From Prosthecobacter debontii (GTDB lineage Bacteria > Verrucomicrobiota > Verrucomicrobiia > Verrucomicrobiales > Akkermansiaceae): 64,000 nt of DNA. Shown piece after piece: positions 1 to 12,633 of this stretch. A program made the translations under genes and the position numbers. The notes below the pieces were generated by a model. The model was not told the DNA's origin and did not search any database. It saw only the letters and a program-made list of their open reading frames with translations. Numbering within the stretch: the stretch's first letter is position 1; every line of letters starts with the position of its first letter. Location: NCBI GenBank assembly GCA_945869465.1, contig CAMBPB010000006.1, forward strand, positions 1 to 64,000. Direction: 5' to 3'.

Positions 1-3000
1 CGCCCCTTGCCCTTGATGAATTCCGGGGCGTTTCCCGCATCATACGTGCCGGAGGGCAGCGGTTTGCCGTCGAAACAAATCCTGCCGACGCGCATTTCAC
101 CCTGGAAGCTCAGGTCCAGCGATGCTCCTTTCGAGATGTCGATTTCGGCCTTGTCACCAAGACTGCGTGGATTCGCGAGCGACAGGGAGCCTTGAGTCAC
201 CTTGAGCGGTCCGCTGAAACGGTTCGTTCCGGAAAGAGTCCAACTGCCCTTGCCGGTCTTGATGATCGAGGTTGTCGCCTTGCCGGCGCGGTCATACGGA
301 TCGGCGATGGCGCCGGCGAATTCGCCGGCACCGGCGGTGTCGCCCTGGAGCACGACCACTTTGTTAGCCCCGTAGCCGGAAGTCAGCAGATCGCTGGTGA
401 GCTTGAGCAGGCCGCGGCCGGACTGATCGATGGTCACGGTGGAAGTCTTGCCCAACAGATTGATCACGCGGTCGGACGTTTCGCCCGCGCCTGCATAGAC
501 GAACGCGCAATCACCGTCCTTGCCCTCGTTGCCGAAGACGATTTCCCCCGCCTCGATGTTCTTGGGCGCGCCCAAGCTGCTGCCAGGCAAGCCCTCGACC
601 ACGCTGTTGAGCGACGTCACGCGCAGCTCGCCCGCTTCCAGAATTGTCTGGCCGGTGTAGGTGTTCGTGCCGCCGAGTTCCAAGGTGCCCGCGCCGGATT
701 TCTTGAGGACGAAAGCACCACCGCCGGGACCATCCGAGTCCGAGATGACGGCTGAAACCGTGACCGGGCCGGTGGCTTGGGCGGTGTCCACGCTGAGCAC
801 CGCCCGGCCCATCAAGCCGCTGTCATCGACTTTCTTTGTTAGTTGGTCGAGCAGTATCCCGACGTGCTCGCCGGTGAATTCTCCCGGGCCGCCGGCGCTG
901 ACCACCAGCGTGGCCGCAGGATGCACACTGATCTTGGCGGGGGTCCATTGCGCCGGATCCGCCTGATAGAGAGCCGCGGCCTTCTTGAGATACAGAGTTC
1001 CCTGTTGGACGATGGTCCGGCCGCTGTAGGAATTGGCTCCCCAAAGATAGACCTCGCCGACATTCGCCCTTCCGAATGCCACCCACGTGCCAATCTGTGT
1101 GAAACCGCCGGGGCCGCTCATTCCGCCGCTCACGTTGTTGAAATTGACCCGATGCCCGGCGATTCTCACGTTTCCGTTCAGCGTGATGGGAGCGTTCCAA
1201 TCGACACCACCGGCATCGATCGTCCCGCCATTCAAGATCAGCGGGTTGGTTGCATTCTCCGACCCGGGCACGAAGCCGCCGCCATCGTTCAGGGTCACCG
1301 GCCCCGTTCCGAGTCCGCGATTCGATGGGACTCGAAGCGTGCCGCCATTGATGACGGTGCCGCCACTGTAGGTGTTGGATGGATGCTCGATAGATAGGCC
1401 GCTATAGTGCTGGTTGGGCCCGCCATTGAGGTCGTCGTTGGCGTTGCCATTGCCGCCGGTGTAAATCAGCGCGCCCGGACCCGAGATCAGGCCGCCAATG
1501 ATCAATTTGCCGGCAGGAACCAGGTTCACCGCGACATCCGACGTGAGGATCACCGGCGCGTCGATCCGGTCACGACTGAAGATCGCATGCTGGTCGATGC
1601 CCGGCAGCTTGCCGGCGGCCTTGTTGCCGGTGAACGCAAGTGGCTTGCCGGTCAACTTCATGCCATGCCCTTGCCCCACTGACAGGTTGAGCCGGTTGAG
1701 CTGGAATCCGTCACTCAAGTCATTGGTGACCGCATAGTCGCCGACCCTGTTGAATGTGAGAATGCAGTCCGGCTTGCCGGGGGCATCGGGCGCGGACCCG
1801 GTGCCACGGTTGCCGGTCCACTTCGAGGCATCGCTCCAGTTGCCGGCCTCGGACTTGCTCCACACGAATGCGTTAGACGTGTCGCCCATGACCACCGTCA
1901 CGGTGTAATCTTGAGTCGAGCCGTCCTGGGCGGTGATCGTGTAGGTCTGCGGCTTACTGAAGTCCCGGGCCGTACCCGAAACGGGGACGGCCACGGCCGA
2001 TGGCGAGAGTGTGAACGTGGGCGCGAGTGCTGTCACGTCCGTGGCTGGCGGCACAACCACGCGAATGCGCGTCCCGGAAATATCGGTCGATGCGGGACCC
2101 GGCAGCAGGAACGCCAGCATGTCCTTGGCCGTGCGAACAGCGGGCTGGTTCGCAGCCACGGGGCGCATCGCGTCGGCCGCTACCGCGACGTATGGCTTGT
2201 CGCCCTTGACGGATTGGAACGGCGGCGCGTCTTTGGCATCGTTGGCCGTGGGCGGCAGCTTGGCGGCCTTGGCCGGATCGATGTATTTGGCCAAATCCCG
2301 CATGGCGATGACCTGGTAATTGTTGTCCTTCAGGTATTGCATCATCACCTTGAAGGTCGCCGGCTCCAGACTGACGCCCTGATGCTCCATGTCCGGCACG
2401 CCATGAAAGGTGAACACCACCACTCTCCCTTGGCACGCCTGTTGCGCCTGTTTGATGAAGTTCTCGATGGGCGGGCCATCTCGAATCGTGAACGACGGCA
2501 CATCAAACGGATTGTCCACCGTCGGCCGGTACGGCCGCTCATGGCCACCGCGGCCGAAGAGGTAGCCGTTCGCCGCCAGTTCCGGACAGATCGGCCAGGC
2601 AGCGCCATAAAGCGGCCAGCACACCGTGGTCATCCTGGGACCGCCGTTCGCGAACAATTCATCCTCCATCGCCAGAAAGGCACTCAAGCTGCCCGCATGC
2701 CCCACCGTGTGGTTGCCGATTTCAAATCCCTGACGATCCAGCTCTTTCATCTGCCGCCAGGTCATGTACCAATCCTTGCGCGTCTTGAACGAATCGAAGT
2801 CGCAAACGTAAAACGTGGCGTTGAATCCCAGCGACTTCAGGATCGGAGCCGCGACCGTGTAGCCGCTGGCGCAGCCGTCGTCGAAGGTGAGCACCACCAA
2901 CCGGTCGGGGATCGGTTTGAGGAGAACTCCCTTCGGATCGGGATCGACCGCCGCCTGCCCGCACGCGATGGCGGGCAGCGCGATGGCGGCGAGGACAAGG

Positions 3001-3032
3001 GTTTTGGCGAGAATAAGGCGTTGGTGTTTCAT
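1..3032 (-). CDS. Secreted polysaccharide deacetylase with PATR (autotransporter-associated) repeats, 3' end outside window
   Basis: The frame is open from the ATG at 3032 to the window edge (about 1010 codons), so the C-terminus is missing. A signal peptide (MKHQRLILAKTLVLAA...) is followed by a NodB/CE4-type deacetylase domain. It shows VVLTFDDG near residue 47, the metal-binding EIGNHTVGH near 105 and FTFHGVP near 210. Residues of about 290-390 look like a cadherin-like/DUF5018-type beta domain ending in TYTITAQDGSTQDYTVTV. The rest carries PATR repeats such as NTYSGGTVINGGTLRV, NTYTGQTILEAGELRV and NRFSGPLKVTQGSLSL. CE4 enzymes remove N- or O-acetyl groups from polysaccharides; PATR repeats form an extracellular beta-helix stalk. 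The gene starts 18 bp after the upstream esterase gene stops, so the two are probably one operon acting on an acetylated glycan. The substrate cannot be read from the sequence. Confidence 0.85.
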   Translation of the reverse strand, partial: MKHQRLILAKTLVLAAIALPAIACGQAAVDPDPKGVLLKPIPDRLVVLTFDDGCASGYTVAAPILKSLGFNATFYVCDFDSFKTRKDWYMTWRQMKELDRQGFEIGNHTVGHAGSLSAFLAMEDELFANGGPRMTTVCWPLYGAAWPICPELAANGYLFGRGGHERPYRPTVDNPFDVPSFTIRDGPPIENFIKQAQQACQGRVVVFTFHGVPDMEHQGVSLEPATFKVMMQYLKDNNYQVIAMRDLAKYIDPAKAAKLPPTANDAKDAPPFQSVKGDKPYVAVAADAMRPVAANQPAVRTAKDMLAFLLPGPASTDISGTRIRVVVPPATDVTALAPTFTLSPSAVAVPVSGTARDFSKPQTYTITAQDGSTQDYTVTVVMGDTSNAFVWSKSEAGNWSDASKWTGNRGTGSAPDAPGKPDCILTFNRVGDYAVTNDLSDGFQLNRLNLSVGQGHGMKLTGKPLAFTGNKAAGKLPGIDQHAIFSRDRIDAPVILTSDVAVNLVPAGKLIIGGLISGPGALIYTGGNGNANDDLNGGPNQHYSGLSIEHPSNTYSGGTVINGGTLRVPSNRGLGTGPVTLNDGGGFVPGSENATNPLILNGGTIDAGGVDWNAPITLNGNVRIAGHRVNFNNVSGGMSGPGGFTQIGTWVAFGRANVGEVYLWGANSYSGRTIVQQGTLYLKKAAALYQADPAQWTPAKISVHPAATLVVSAGGPGEFTGEHVGILLDQLTKKVDDSGLMGRAVLSVDTAQATGPVTVSAVISDSDGPGGGAFVLKKSGAGTLELGGTNTYTGQTILEAGELRVTSLNSVVEGLPGSSLGAPKNIEAGEIVFGNEGKDGDCAFVYAGAGETSDRVINLLGKTSTVTIDQSGRGLLKLTSDLLTSGYGANKVVVLQGDTAGAGEFAGAIADPYDRAGKATTSIIKTGKGSWTLSGTNRFSGPLKVTQGSLSLANPRSLGDKAEIDISKGASLDLSFQGEMRVGRICFDGKPLPSGTYDAGNAPEFIKGKG

Positions 3033-3050
3033 GGGAGTTGGTCGCCCTTT

Positions 3051-6026
3051 TCAAGGCTTCTCTTTCGCGGTTTCCAGCGGGACATCGCAGAAGGTGAGAG
3101 CGGTGATGCCGGTGGCGCCGTAGATCAGGGCATCCTGTTTCCAGTTAGGTCCTGGATAGGTGATCCTGGCTGCGGCGGAGGGTGCCTTCAACTTGAGCGT
3201 GACGACGTTGCCGCTCACGGCTCCCGAGGCGACCTTGTCCCGCTCCCCGTCCAGGCAGAACTGGTCTGCCAGCGCATCCAGCCAGATCACCGGTTGGTCG
3301 AATTCGAGGGTGATCGTGTCCTTGGCGGGGTTGGCATAACATGCCTTCTTGAGATCGGGTGCCGTGATCGGTTCGGTGAATTTCTTGCCATACATGTCGC
3401 GCTCGATCAATGGCTGCACCAAGGTGGCGAATTCCGCCCAGCCGGCCAGTGGATAGTGGCAGGTGCCGGGCGGCTTGATGCCAAGTGTCGGCATGACGTC
3501 CATATTTGAATACAGCCGCGGCATGGTCCGCTGCATTTCGCGGATCATGTTGCCATCGCCCATCGAGCAGGCGCCCGGCCAGATCTGGAAAAGATAGTAG
3601 TGCCGGAGGTTGGGGAAGTCCTGCTTCCAGGCGGCCGACAGGTCTACGAAGAATTGTTGATACGATTTCCAATCGTGATCGCCGGTGGGCCCGGCCATCC
3701 CTTGGTTGTTTTCGCCCTGGTGCCACAGCACGGCGCGGATGCCGTGGGTCAACCGGGCCTGTTGCACGCGCCACAACATCCGTCCGTAGATCGTTTTCAG
3801 GTCGGTGGGCTCGGCCTCATGGCGCTGGTGTTGGTCGATGCGGCTGCCGCCGACCGCGCCGTTGATGATGAAGATGGGCACCTTCTGGCTGGCCACCAGG
3901 CGTTTGGCGAGTTCCATGCCCCAGTAGCCGAGTTCCGCCTTTTCGCCATTCTTCGCCTTCCAAGGCGGGTTGCACCACAGGTTCTTGCGCGGCCCCTTCT
4001 GGTCGCCCTCCGGTTTGCCGTAACTGCGGATCCAGTCGCTGGTTTCCGGCGGTGACGGCTCGCCAGTGTCGGTCGCCAGCGCGTTCGATTGTCCGTTGAT
4101 TAGAAACGCGTCGCCGCAAACCAGATTCGTGACCGTTTGCACCACCGTCTCGGTGCCGGCGGATTTGGTTCCAAACTCGACCTTGTATTTGACCAAGCCG
4201 GGTTTGAGCTTCACCGAAAAAGCATAACTCCGGTCCGCCTCAGGCTTCCGGGTATCGGTTTTGATGAGCTTGTCGTCCGCATAGAGTTTCAGGAAAACCG
4301 AGTCGGCGGGCTCGTCGATGGTTCCGTTGTAATGGAGAGTGCCTTCGTTCATGTCATCCCTGGCATAGAACTGGCCGTCCTCGGGCTTTTCGTCCTGCGC
4401 CGGTGTCCGCTGGACCCAAGGATCGATCTTCGGTTCGGTCACCCGCAGCGACGTCGTCGCCTCGCGAGCGGCTCCACCGTTGTCGATCACGGCCTTCACG
4501 GTGAGTTGGCCGGAGCATTGCGAGCGTTTGAGGATCAATCGATCGGGCGCAATTTCCTTGATCACGGCACCGCCGGTAACGGTCCAGATCGTGTGCAAAT
4601 CACCGGCTCCCTTGGCTTTCATCGCGCTGAGATTCGCGACCTGGGGGACCACCTCGATGGCATCGCGGCCATTCCACTCCGCAGGTGCCTTGAGGGTGAA
4701 CACCGGCTCGGGAATCGATTCCTTCACCGTCACGGGGATCTCCCTGGTCTTGACCCCGCCGGCATAGACCGCCTTGAACTGCAGCGTGTAGGAAGCATCC
4801 GCCACCACCCGTCCGGCGTCGATGGTGTAGGTGTCCTGGTCCACCGCAACCACAGTCTCGGCGCCATCGCGCTTGATGATCCAGTAGAGCTTCCTGGCGC
4901 CGCCGGCCTTGGCGGTGACGCACGCGCTGTTGCCTTCCTCCACCTGAATTGCGGAAGGAGAAACCGCAAACTCCTTTCCCGGTTGCGGCAGGGTGCCGAC
5001 CAGCGTTTGCAGCGGGCTTTGGTTCTGATAGGTCAGGCGGACCCAGTCGGCGGACCGGGTCACCTTCGAGATCCGCACCTCGTCCACGTCGCAATCGGAC
5101 TCCCAGTTGCGATACCAGTTGGCGACATACATGCGGCAGGGGTTCTTGAAATCGAGCTTGCGCTGGGACGAGGCGACGAGCTGGCCGTTGACATACGCCT
5201 TTTCGCCGCCATCCGGCGCATAGGTGTGCATCACGTGATACCATTGGTTGAGCGACACCGGGCCGGGGCATTCGACGCCACAACTGATGTGGAGCGGGCT
5301 GAGCACGCCGATGAGCAGCTTGCTGCCGCCATCTTCTCTGCCCCAGCAGACAAACCGGCTGCCCCACGGGCCCGGCAGCTTGTTGTCCTTGAACCACACC
5401 TCGGTCGAGGACGGGCTGTTGCCGCTCGGGTAGTTCGTGATGTCCTCGCCGCCGATGACACCGGGGCGGCCGTACACGAAATTCAGGGCCTTGCCGATCA
5501 TGCCGTCGCACGACGTCGCACCCAGGTTGACGGGCGACAACGTCCCGACGTCATCCTTGGGGTCCTTCGGATCGTTGAGGTGCATCACGGTGACGAATCC
5601 GTTGGACTCGTTGAAGACCGCCTTGCCGTCCGACTCGCTCGCCGCATCGGGCTTGCCCCAGTGCACTTGGATCTCCTGGCAGTCGTTGCCCTTGATGAGC
5701 GGGATGCGAACCCAGATGCTGGCGCAACCCTTCGCCGCGTCCCACTCCTCGATTTGATAGGCAAGCGGCTTGCCCCCGCCGGAAAAGCGGATGTCGTCGC
5801 CATTCGGCTTGGCCTGCCGGAAATCAAAAGTCCGTTGGTTCAAGCGGACGAGCAGCGGAAAGTTCTCTTCCGAAGCCGTGGCCGGCAGGTTTGCCCCGTC
5901 AGGGGTTGTCAGGATGACCAGCGGACCGGAATGTTGCCAGCCTTGATACTGGGCCGTGGCCGGTTGCAGCAGCGCGAGCAATGCGAACATTCCCGCTCCC
6001 GTTTGTTTTTTCAGTTGGCTTGTCAT
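3051..6026 (-). CDS. Secreted DUF2341/LamG/SASA-domain esterase (sialate O-acetylesterase-like)
   Basis: I chose the ATG at 6026 over the in-frame ATG at 6059 because it begins a signal peptide (MTSQLKKQTGAGMFALLALL, cleavage near ATAQ). The 991-residue product has an N-terminal DUF2341 domain (about 30-150) and a LamG/concanavalin-like fold (about 160-340, ending in CDVDEVRISKVTRSADWVRL). Ig-like beta domains follow, and then a SASA-type esterase domain from about 640. That domain contains the nucleophile motif FLINGQSN and the downstream WHQGENNQ block. SASA domains are SGNH-like carbohydrate O-acetylesterases. The gene precedes a polysaccharide deacetylase by 18 bp, so together they look like an extracellular glycan de-acetylation pair. 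The natural glycan is not indicated. Confidence 0.82.
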   Translation of the reverse strand: MTSQLKKQTGAGMFALLALLQPATAQYQGWQHSGPLVILTTPDGANLPATASEENFPLLVRLNQRTFDFRQAKPNGDDIRFSGGGKPLAYQIEEWDAAKGCASIWVRIPLIKGNDCQEIQVHWGKPDAASESDGKAVFNESNGFVTVMHLNDPKDPKDDVGTLSPVNLGATSCDGMIGKALNFVYGRPGVIGGEDITNYPSGNSPSSTEVWFKDNKLPGPWGSRFVCWGREDGGSKLLIGVLSPLHISCGVECPGPVSLNQWYHVMHTYAPDGGEKAYVNGQLVASSQRKLDFKNPCRMYVANWYRNWESDCDVDEVRISKVTRSADWVRLTYQNQSPLQTLVGTLPQPGKEFAVSPSAIQVEEGNSACVTAKAGGARKLYWIIKRDGAETVVAVDQDTYTIDAGRVVADASYTLQFKAVYAGGVKTREIPVTVKESIPEPVFTLKAPAEWNGRDAIEVVPQVANLSAMKAKGAGDLHTIWTVTGGAVIKEIAPDRLILKRSQCSGQLTVKAVIDNGGAAREATTSLRVTEPKIDPWVQRTPAQDEKPEDGQFYARDDMNEGTLHYNGTIDEPADSVFLKLYADDKLIKTDTRKPEADRSYAFSVKLKPGLVKYKVEFGTKSAGTETVVQTVTNLVCGDAFLINGQSNALATDTGEPSPPETSDWIRSYGKPEGDQKGPRKNLWCNPPWKAKNGEKAELGYWGMELAKRLVASQKVPIFIINGAVGGSRIDQHQRHEAEPTDLKTIYGRMLWRVQQARLTHGIRAVLWHQGENNQGMAGPTGDHDWKSYQQFFVDLSAAWKQDFPNLRHYYLFQIWPGACSMGDGNMIREMQRTMPRLYSNMDVMPTLGIKPPGTCHYPLAGWAEFATLVQPLIERDMYGKKFTEPITAPDLKKACYANPAKDTITLEFDQPVIWLDALADQFCLDGERDKVASGAVSGNVVTLKLKAPSAAARITYPGPNWKQDALIYGATGITALTFCDVPLETAKEKP

Positions 6027-6340
6027 GAGATGGTGTGCTTGGGCCGCTGTTGGTGGCAACGTGCTGCTCGGTATTTCAACACCCCGGTGTCCTTGATGAA
6101 CTTGGGGTTATGGGCCGCACGATACGTGACTGCCGACTGCGGTCTTCCGTCTTGCCTTGCGCATTTGGGATGGACCTTCCGTTTTCCAAAGGGTCCGGCA
6201 TGATCCCGACGATGGTGCCGGACCTGCCCGGTTGCGTTACCCGAAGGCCTTCAGCGCCCACAGCGCTCGAACGATACGAACGAGCCCGGGCGCCGCAGTT
6301 GGAACTTCTCAAAGCCGGCGGACCGCACCACACTCCGGCC
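6027..6340. other. Intergenic region between esterase start and small membrane protein gene
   Basis: This 314-bp stretch separates two divergent genes, so it should contain promoters for both. I see no convincing -35/-10 pair. Apart from the PATR C-terminal relic at 6072-6180, nothing coding is supported; the longer frames crossing it are antisense extensions of neighbouring genes. Confidence 0.5.
6072..6180 (-). pseudogene. Relic of a PATR protein C-terminus
   Basis: On the minus strand one frame reads DGRPQSAVTYRAAHNPKFIK then DTGVL. This parallels the end of the PATR protein at the window's left edge (DGKPLPSGTYDAGNAPEFIK then GKGR), sharing DG-P, TY, the final NP/AP-FIK and G. No start codon or upstream PATR repeat accompanies it, and the frame soon ends downstream, so it looks like the surviving tail of a lost or truncated paralogue. 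The match is short, so similarity by chance cannot be excluded. Confidence 0.45.
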
Positions 6341-6649
6341 ATGCCCGAAACCGATTCTTCCACGGTGATCATTTTGCTCTCTGCAACACTGGGCCTGACG
6401 GTTTTATTGATGGCGATGGTGATTGGGATTTCCCGGCGTCTCAAGCGGATCGAAAAACGGGTGGCCGAAGGATCGGTCCGCGTGAAACCGCCGAATGCCC
6501 CGCCGTCCCGTGCGGAAACTTCTGCCGGCGGAGCGTTTGAGATGTTTCTCAAGGAGGATCCGGCCCGGCGCGGGTTGCCGAAAGGCGAACAATTCGCCGC
6601 CTATCGCCGCTGGCGGCACAAAAACGGGCTGAACTGGTCGAACTCCTGA
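6341..6649 (+). CDS. Small single-pass membrane protein, unknown function
   Basis: The 102-residue product starts MPETDSSTVIILLSATLGL. One hydrophobic segment (about residues 8-29, ending MVIGISRRLKRIEKR) is followed by a basic, proline-rich linker and a soluble tail ending in a basic helix (RRGLPKGEQFAAYRRWRHKN). The ATG at 6341 was preferred over the long upstream extension because the extension has no protein-like composition. The topology is a type II-like anchor with the tail in the cytoplasm, following the positive-inside rule. It lies 180 bp upstream of the ACIII operon on the same strand but is not obviously part of it. I do not recognise the family. Confidence 0.6.
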   Translation: MPETDSSTVIILLSATLGLTVLLMAMVIGISRRLKRIEKRVAEGSVRVKPPNAPPSRAETSAGGAFEMFLKEDPARRGLPKGEQFAAYRRWRHKNGLNWSNS

Positions 6650-6829
6650 CCGCGTCCCAAGGGCAAGCGGAGAGGATTACAAAATCCGACGGTTTTTTTC
6701 TTTTTACCATTGCAAGGGGGGCTTTCGTTTGCATCCTCCCGGCGCCCCGTGGCGCACCCGCCGCTTCTCGGAAACGGCCTGTGATTGATTTCACCCGCAT
6801 CACCTCCTCCGCACTGCATCGCCCTTGCC

Positions 6830-7528
6830 ATGGCAAACATTTTTCCCCGTTGGTCCAATCTGCTGCCGCTCAAAATCGCCTTCTGCGCCGGGTTCGCAGT
6901 CGCAGGGGTCGCCCTCGCCTTCACTTATTATGCGACGCCCAAAACCCTGACGGTTGGCTACCAACCCGCGCAGCCAATTCCGTTTTCCCACAAGATCCAC
7001 GTCGATCAGATCGGGCTGGACTGCCGCTATTGCCACTCGTTTGTCGAGGTTTCAGGCCACTCGAACGTGCCAACCGGCAACACTTGTTGGAACTGCCACC
7101 AGCACGTGCAGCGGGAGAGTCCGAAGTTGGCGCCGCTGCACAAGTCGATGAATCCCACCTATCCGGGCTACGATGGCAAGCCGATCGAGTGGGTGCGGGT
7201 GCACAAGGCTCCCGATTTCGTGAATTTCAACCACTCGGCGCACGTGAACCGCGGGGTTTCCTGTCAGAGTTGCCACGGCAACGTGAACACCATGGAAGTG
7301 GTGTTCCAAGATCAGAGCCACTCGATGGCCTGGTGTTTGGACTGCCACCGCGCTCCAGAGAACCATCTCCGGCCGCTCGAAGAAGTCTATAATTTCGGCT
7401 ACAACGCCGAGACCTACCTTTCCAACAACCCGCAGCTTGGCGTGAAAACCACCCAGGAGCTCGGTCTCAAGCTCAAGCAACAATTCAAGGTGACGCCGAA
7501 AACGACCTGCGCCACCTGCCACCATTGA
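6830..7528 (+). CDS. actA: Alternative complex III subunit ActA, pentaheme cytochrome c
   Basis: The 232-residue product has one N-terminal membrane segment (about 12-33) and five CxxCH haem-binding motifs: CRYCH 65-69, CWNCH 86-90, CQSCH 145-149, CLDCH 169-173 and CATCH 227-231. Five haems and one anchor are the hallmark of ActA. It carries electrons in the periplasm from the Fe-S subunit ActB toward the monoheme ActE and the oxidase. The ATG at 6830 is preferred over 6785 because it places the membrane helix near the N-terminus. It is the first gene of a collinear act-cox locus running to 24470; the stop is 45 bp before actB. No Shine-Dalgarno sequence precedes it. Confidence 0.96.
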   Translation: MANIFPRWSNLLPLKIAFCAGFAVAGVALAFTYYATPKTLTVGYQPAQPIPFSHKIHVDQIGLDCRYCHSFVEVSGHSNVPTGNTCWNCHQHVQRESPKLAPLHKSMNPTYPGYDGKPIEWVRVHKAPDFVNFNHSAHVNRGVSCQSCHGNVNTMEVVFQDQSHSMAWCLDCHRAPENHLRPLEEVYNFGYNAETYLSNNPQLGVKTTQELGLKLKQQFKVTPKTTCATCHH

Positions 7529-7573
7529 TCCGCCCCTCCGTTTTTCCAATTTCCTCAATCTCCGCAGTCGAAC

Positions 7574-10951
<3,378 letters not shown>

Positions 10952-10954
10952 AGG

Positions 10955-11075
10955 CCCAAGACTTCAAGACCCAAGACGCAAGAATATGAGAGATCCGATT
11001 ACGACAGGCAGCGAGTGGAGAATGGAACGCCCATTCTGCCATCTTGGGTCTTGCCGTCTTGCATCTTGCGTCTCC
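10955..11075. repeat. Inverted pair of heptad arrays between actB and actC
   Basis: Just after the actB stop the core CAAGAC recurs at 10957, 10965 and 10972, with CAAGA at 10979 (spacing 8, 7, 7). About 60 bp later the complementary core TCTTG recurs at 11042, 11049, 11057 and 11064, with a final TCT at 11071 (spacing 7, 8, 7, 7). CAAGACCCAAGA (10965-10976) and TCTTGGGTCTTG (11042-11053) are a perfect 12-bp inverted repeat that could form a long-looped hairpin in the actB-actC mRNA spacer. Other spacers in the window show the same 7-bp periodicity with different sequences. Confidence 0.75.
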
Positions 11076-11111
11076 CTGCGCCGCTCCTACCGACCTTCCT
11101 TTCACACGTCC

Positions 11112-12593
11112 ATGGCATCCACCACCACCCAGACCGCGCCGGAGACCCGCACGGGAGTCAAGCTCCCGGTGCTTGAGCGCGAAAAGCTCATCCTTCAGGG
11201 GCGTTCCTACCATTGGATCACCGAGCGCATTTGCGGTGTCCTCGAAAACAAGCAACCGCTCATCTGGTGGTTGCTGTTCATCCCGTCCGCGCTGATCGCG
11301 GCCATCGGCGTCGGCGGCGGCTTGTTTCACCTCATTTCCACCGGGGTCGGCGTCTGGGGAAACACCAACCGCGTCATGTGGGGCTGGCCGATCGTCAACT
11401 TCGTGTTCTGGATCGGTATCGGCCACGCTGGCACGCTTATCTCGGCGATTCTTTTCCTAACAAGACAAAACTGGCGGACCTCGATCAACCGCGCCGCCGA
11501 GGCGATGACGATCTTCGCGGTGATGTGCGCCGGCATTTTCCCGGCCTTCCACGTCGGCCGGGTATGGTTCGCCTGGTTTCTAGCGCCGGTGCCCAACGCC
11601 AACGGCATCTGGCAGAACTTCAAGTCGCCGCTGCTGTGGGACGTGTTCGCGGTTTCCACCTATTTCACCATCTCGCTGATCTTCTGGTATCTCGGCATGG
11701 TGCCCGACCTCGCCACCATCCGCGACCGCTGCAAACCCGGCCTGCGCAAGATTCTTTACGGGATCTTCTCACTCGGTTGGCGCGGCGGCAACCGCCAGTG
11801 GAGCCACTATGAGATGGCCTATCTGCTGCTGGCAGCACTCGCCACGCCGCTGGTTCTATCCGTCCACTCGGTGGTGTCCTTCGACTTCGCCACCTCGGTG
11901 GTTCCAGGCTGGCACACCACCATTTTCCCGCCCTACTTTGTCGCCGGCGCCATTTTCGGCGGCTTCGCGATGGTGCTCACGATCATGGTTCCCGCCCGGT
12001 TCATCTACGGCTTGCAGGACCTGATCACCATGAAGCACATCGACAACATGGCCAAGATCATCCTGCTCACCGGCACCATCGTCGGTTACGCCTATCTGAT
12101 GGAACTGTTCGTCGCGTTCTACTCCGGAGCGATCTATGAAATGGACGCCTTCAAGTTCCGCATCGCCGGTCCCTATTGGTGGGCCTACACCGCGATGATG
12201 ACCTGCAATGTGCTTTCGCCCCAGGTGTTCTGGTTCAAGAGTTGCCGTGAAAACCTCTGGGTCGTGATGATCGTGGCGATGTTCGTCAACGTCGGCATGT
12301 GGTTCGAGCGCTTTGTCATCATCGTCACCACGCTGGCCCGCATGTGGCTGCCGGGTGATTGGAAAACCTTCTCGCCCACCGCCCAGGACCAGATGCTGTT
12401 TGTGGGAACCATCGGCCTGTTCCTGGCCCTGTTCATGCTGTTCCTGCGGTTCCTGCCCTGCATCAACATCGCCGAAGTGAAATGGACGCTGCTGGAGTCC
12501 GATCCCCATCACGATGACAAGCAGCACCACCCCGACCACGGCACCGTGGTGGAGGCAGCCTATCAGAAGGAACTCGCCGACGCGAAAGTCTGA
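11112..12593 (+). CDS. actC: Alternative complex III subunit ActC, NrfD/PsrC-like membrane protein
   Basis: The 493-residue product (from [13 protein letters not shown]) is an NrfD/PsrC-family integral membrane protein with about ten predicted helices. It begins after the conserved soluble start [21 protein letters not shown] and ends in a His/Asp-rich cytoplasmic tail. The reading frame stays open upstream to 10782, but that stretch lies in actB and in the repeat spacer, so the ATG at 11112 is preferred. ActC is thought to host the quinol-oxidising site and docks onto ActB; its paralogue ActF is encoded four genes on. Conserved elements such as [16 protein letters not shown] and the FHVGRVWF segment are visible. 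Confidence 0.95.
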   Translation: MASTTTQTAPETRTGVKLPVLEREKLILQGRSYHWITERICGVLENKQPLIWWLLFIPSALIAAIGVGGGLFHLISTGVGVWGNTNRVMWGWPIVNFVFWIGIGHAGTLISAILFLTRQNWRTSINRAAEAMTIFAVMCAGIFPAFHVGRVWFAWFLAPVPNANGIWQNFKSPLLWDVFAVSTYFTISLIFWYLGMVPDLATIRDRCKPGLRKILYGIFSLGWRGGNRQWSHYEMAYLLLAALATPLVLSVHSVVSFDFATSVVPGWHTTIFPPYFVAGAIFGGFAMVLTIMVPARFIYGLQDLITMKHIDNMAKIILLTGTIVGYAYLMELFVAFYSGAIYEMDAFKFRIAGPYWWAYTAMMTCNVLSPQVFWFKSCRENLWVVMIVAMFVNVGMWFERFVIIVTTLARMWLPGDWKTFSPTAQDQMLFVGTIGLFLALFMLFLRFLPCINIAEVKWTLLESDPHHDDKQHHPDHGTVVEAAYQKELADAKV

Positions 12594-12630
12594 AATCTCA
12601 AATCTCAAATCTCAAAAATATCAAATTCCC
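12593..12630. repeat. Heptad repeat spacer actC-actD
   Basis: Three exact tandem copies of AAATCTC occupy 12593-12613, beginning on the last base of the actC stop codon. They are followed by degenerate A/T-rich units up to 12630, three bases before the GTG start of actD. The spacer is far richer in A/T than the flanking genes. Confidence 0.8.
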
Positions 12631-12633
12631 ACT

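Noticed and set aside
4137..6203. A 688-codon plus-strand frame opposite the DUF2341/SASA gene, and similar long antisense frames at 1911-3509, 7052-8224, 8831-10027 and 57303-58043.
   Set aside because: They lie opposite genes with clear domains, have shadow composition (rich in Arg, His, Gly, Val, Asp) and no domain features. High GC makes long antisense frames common.
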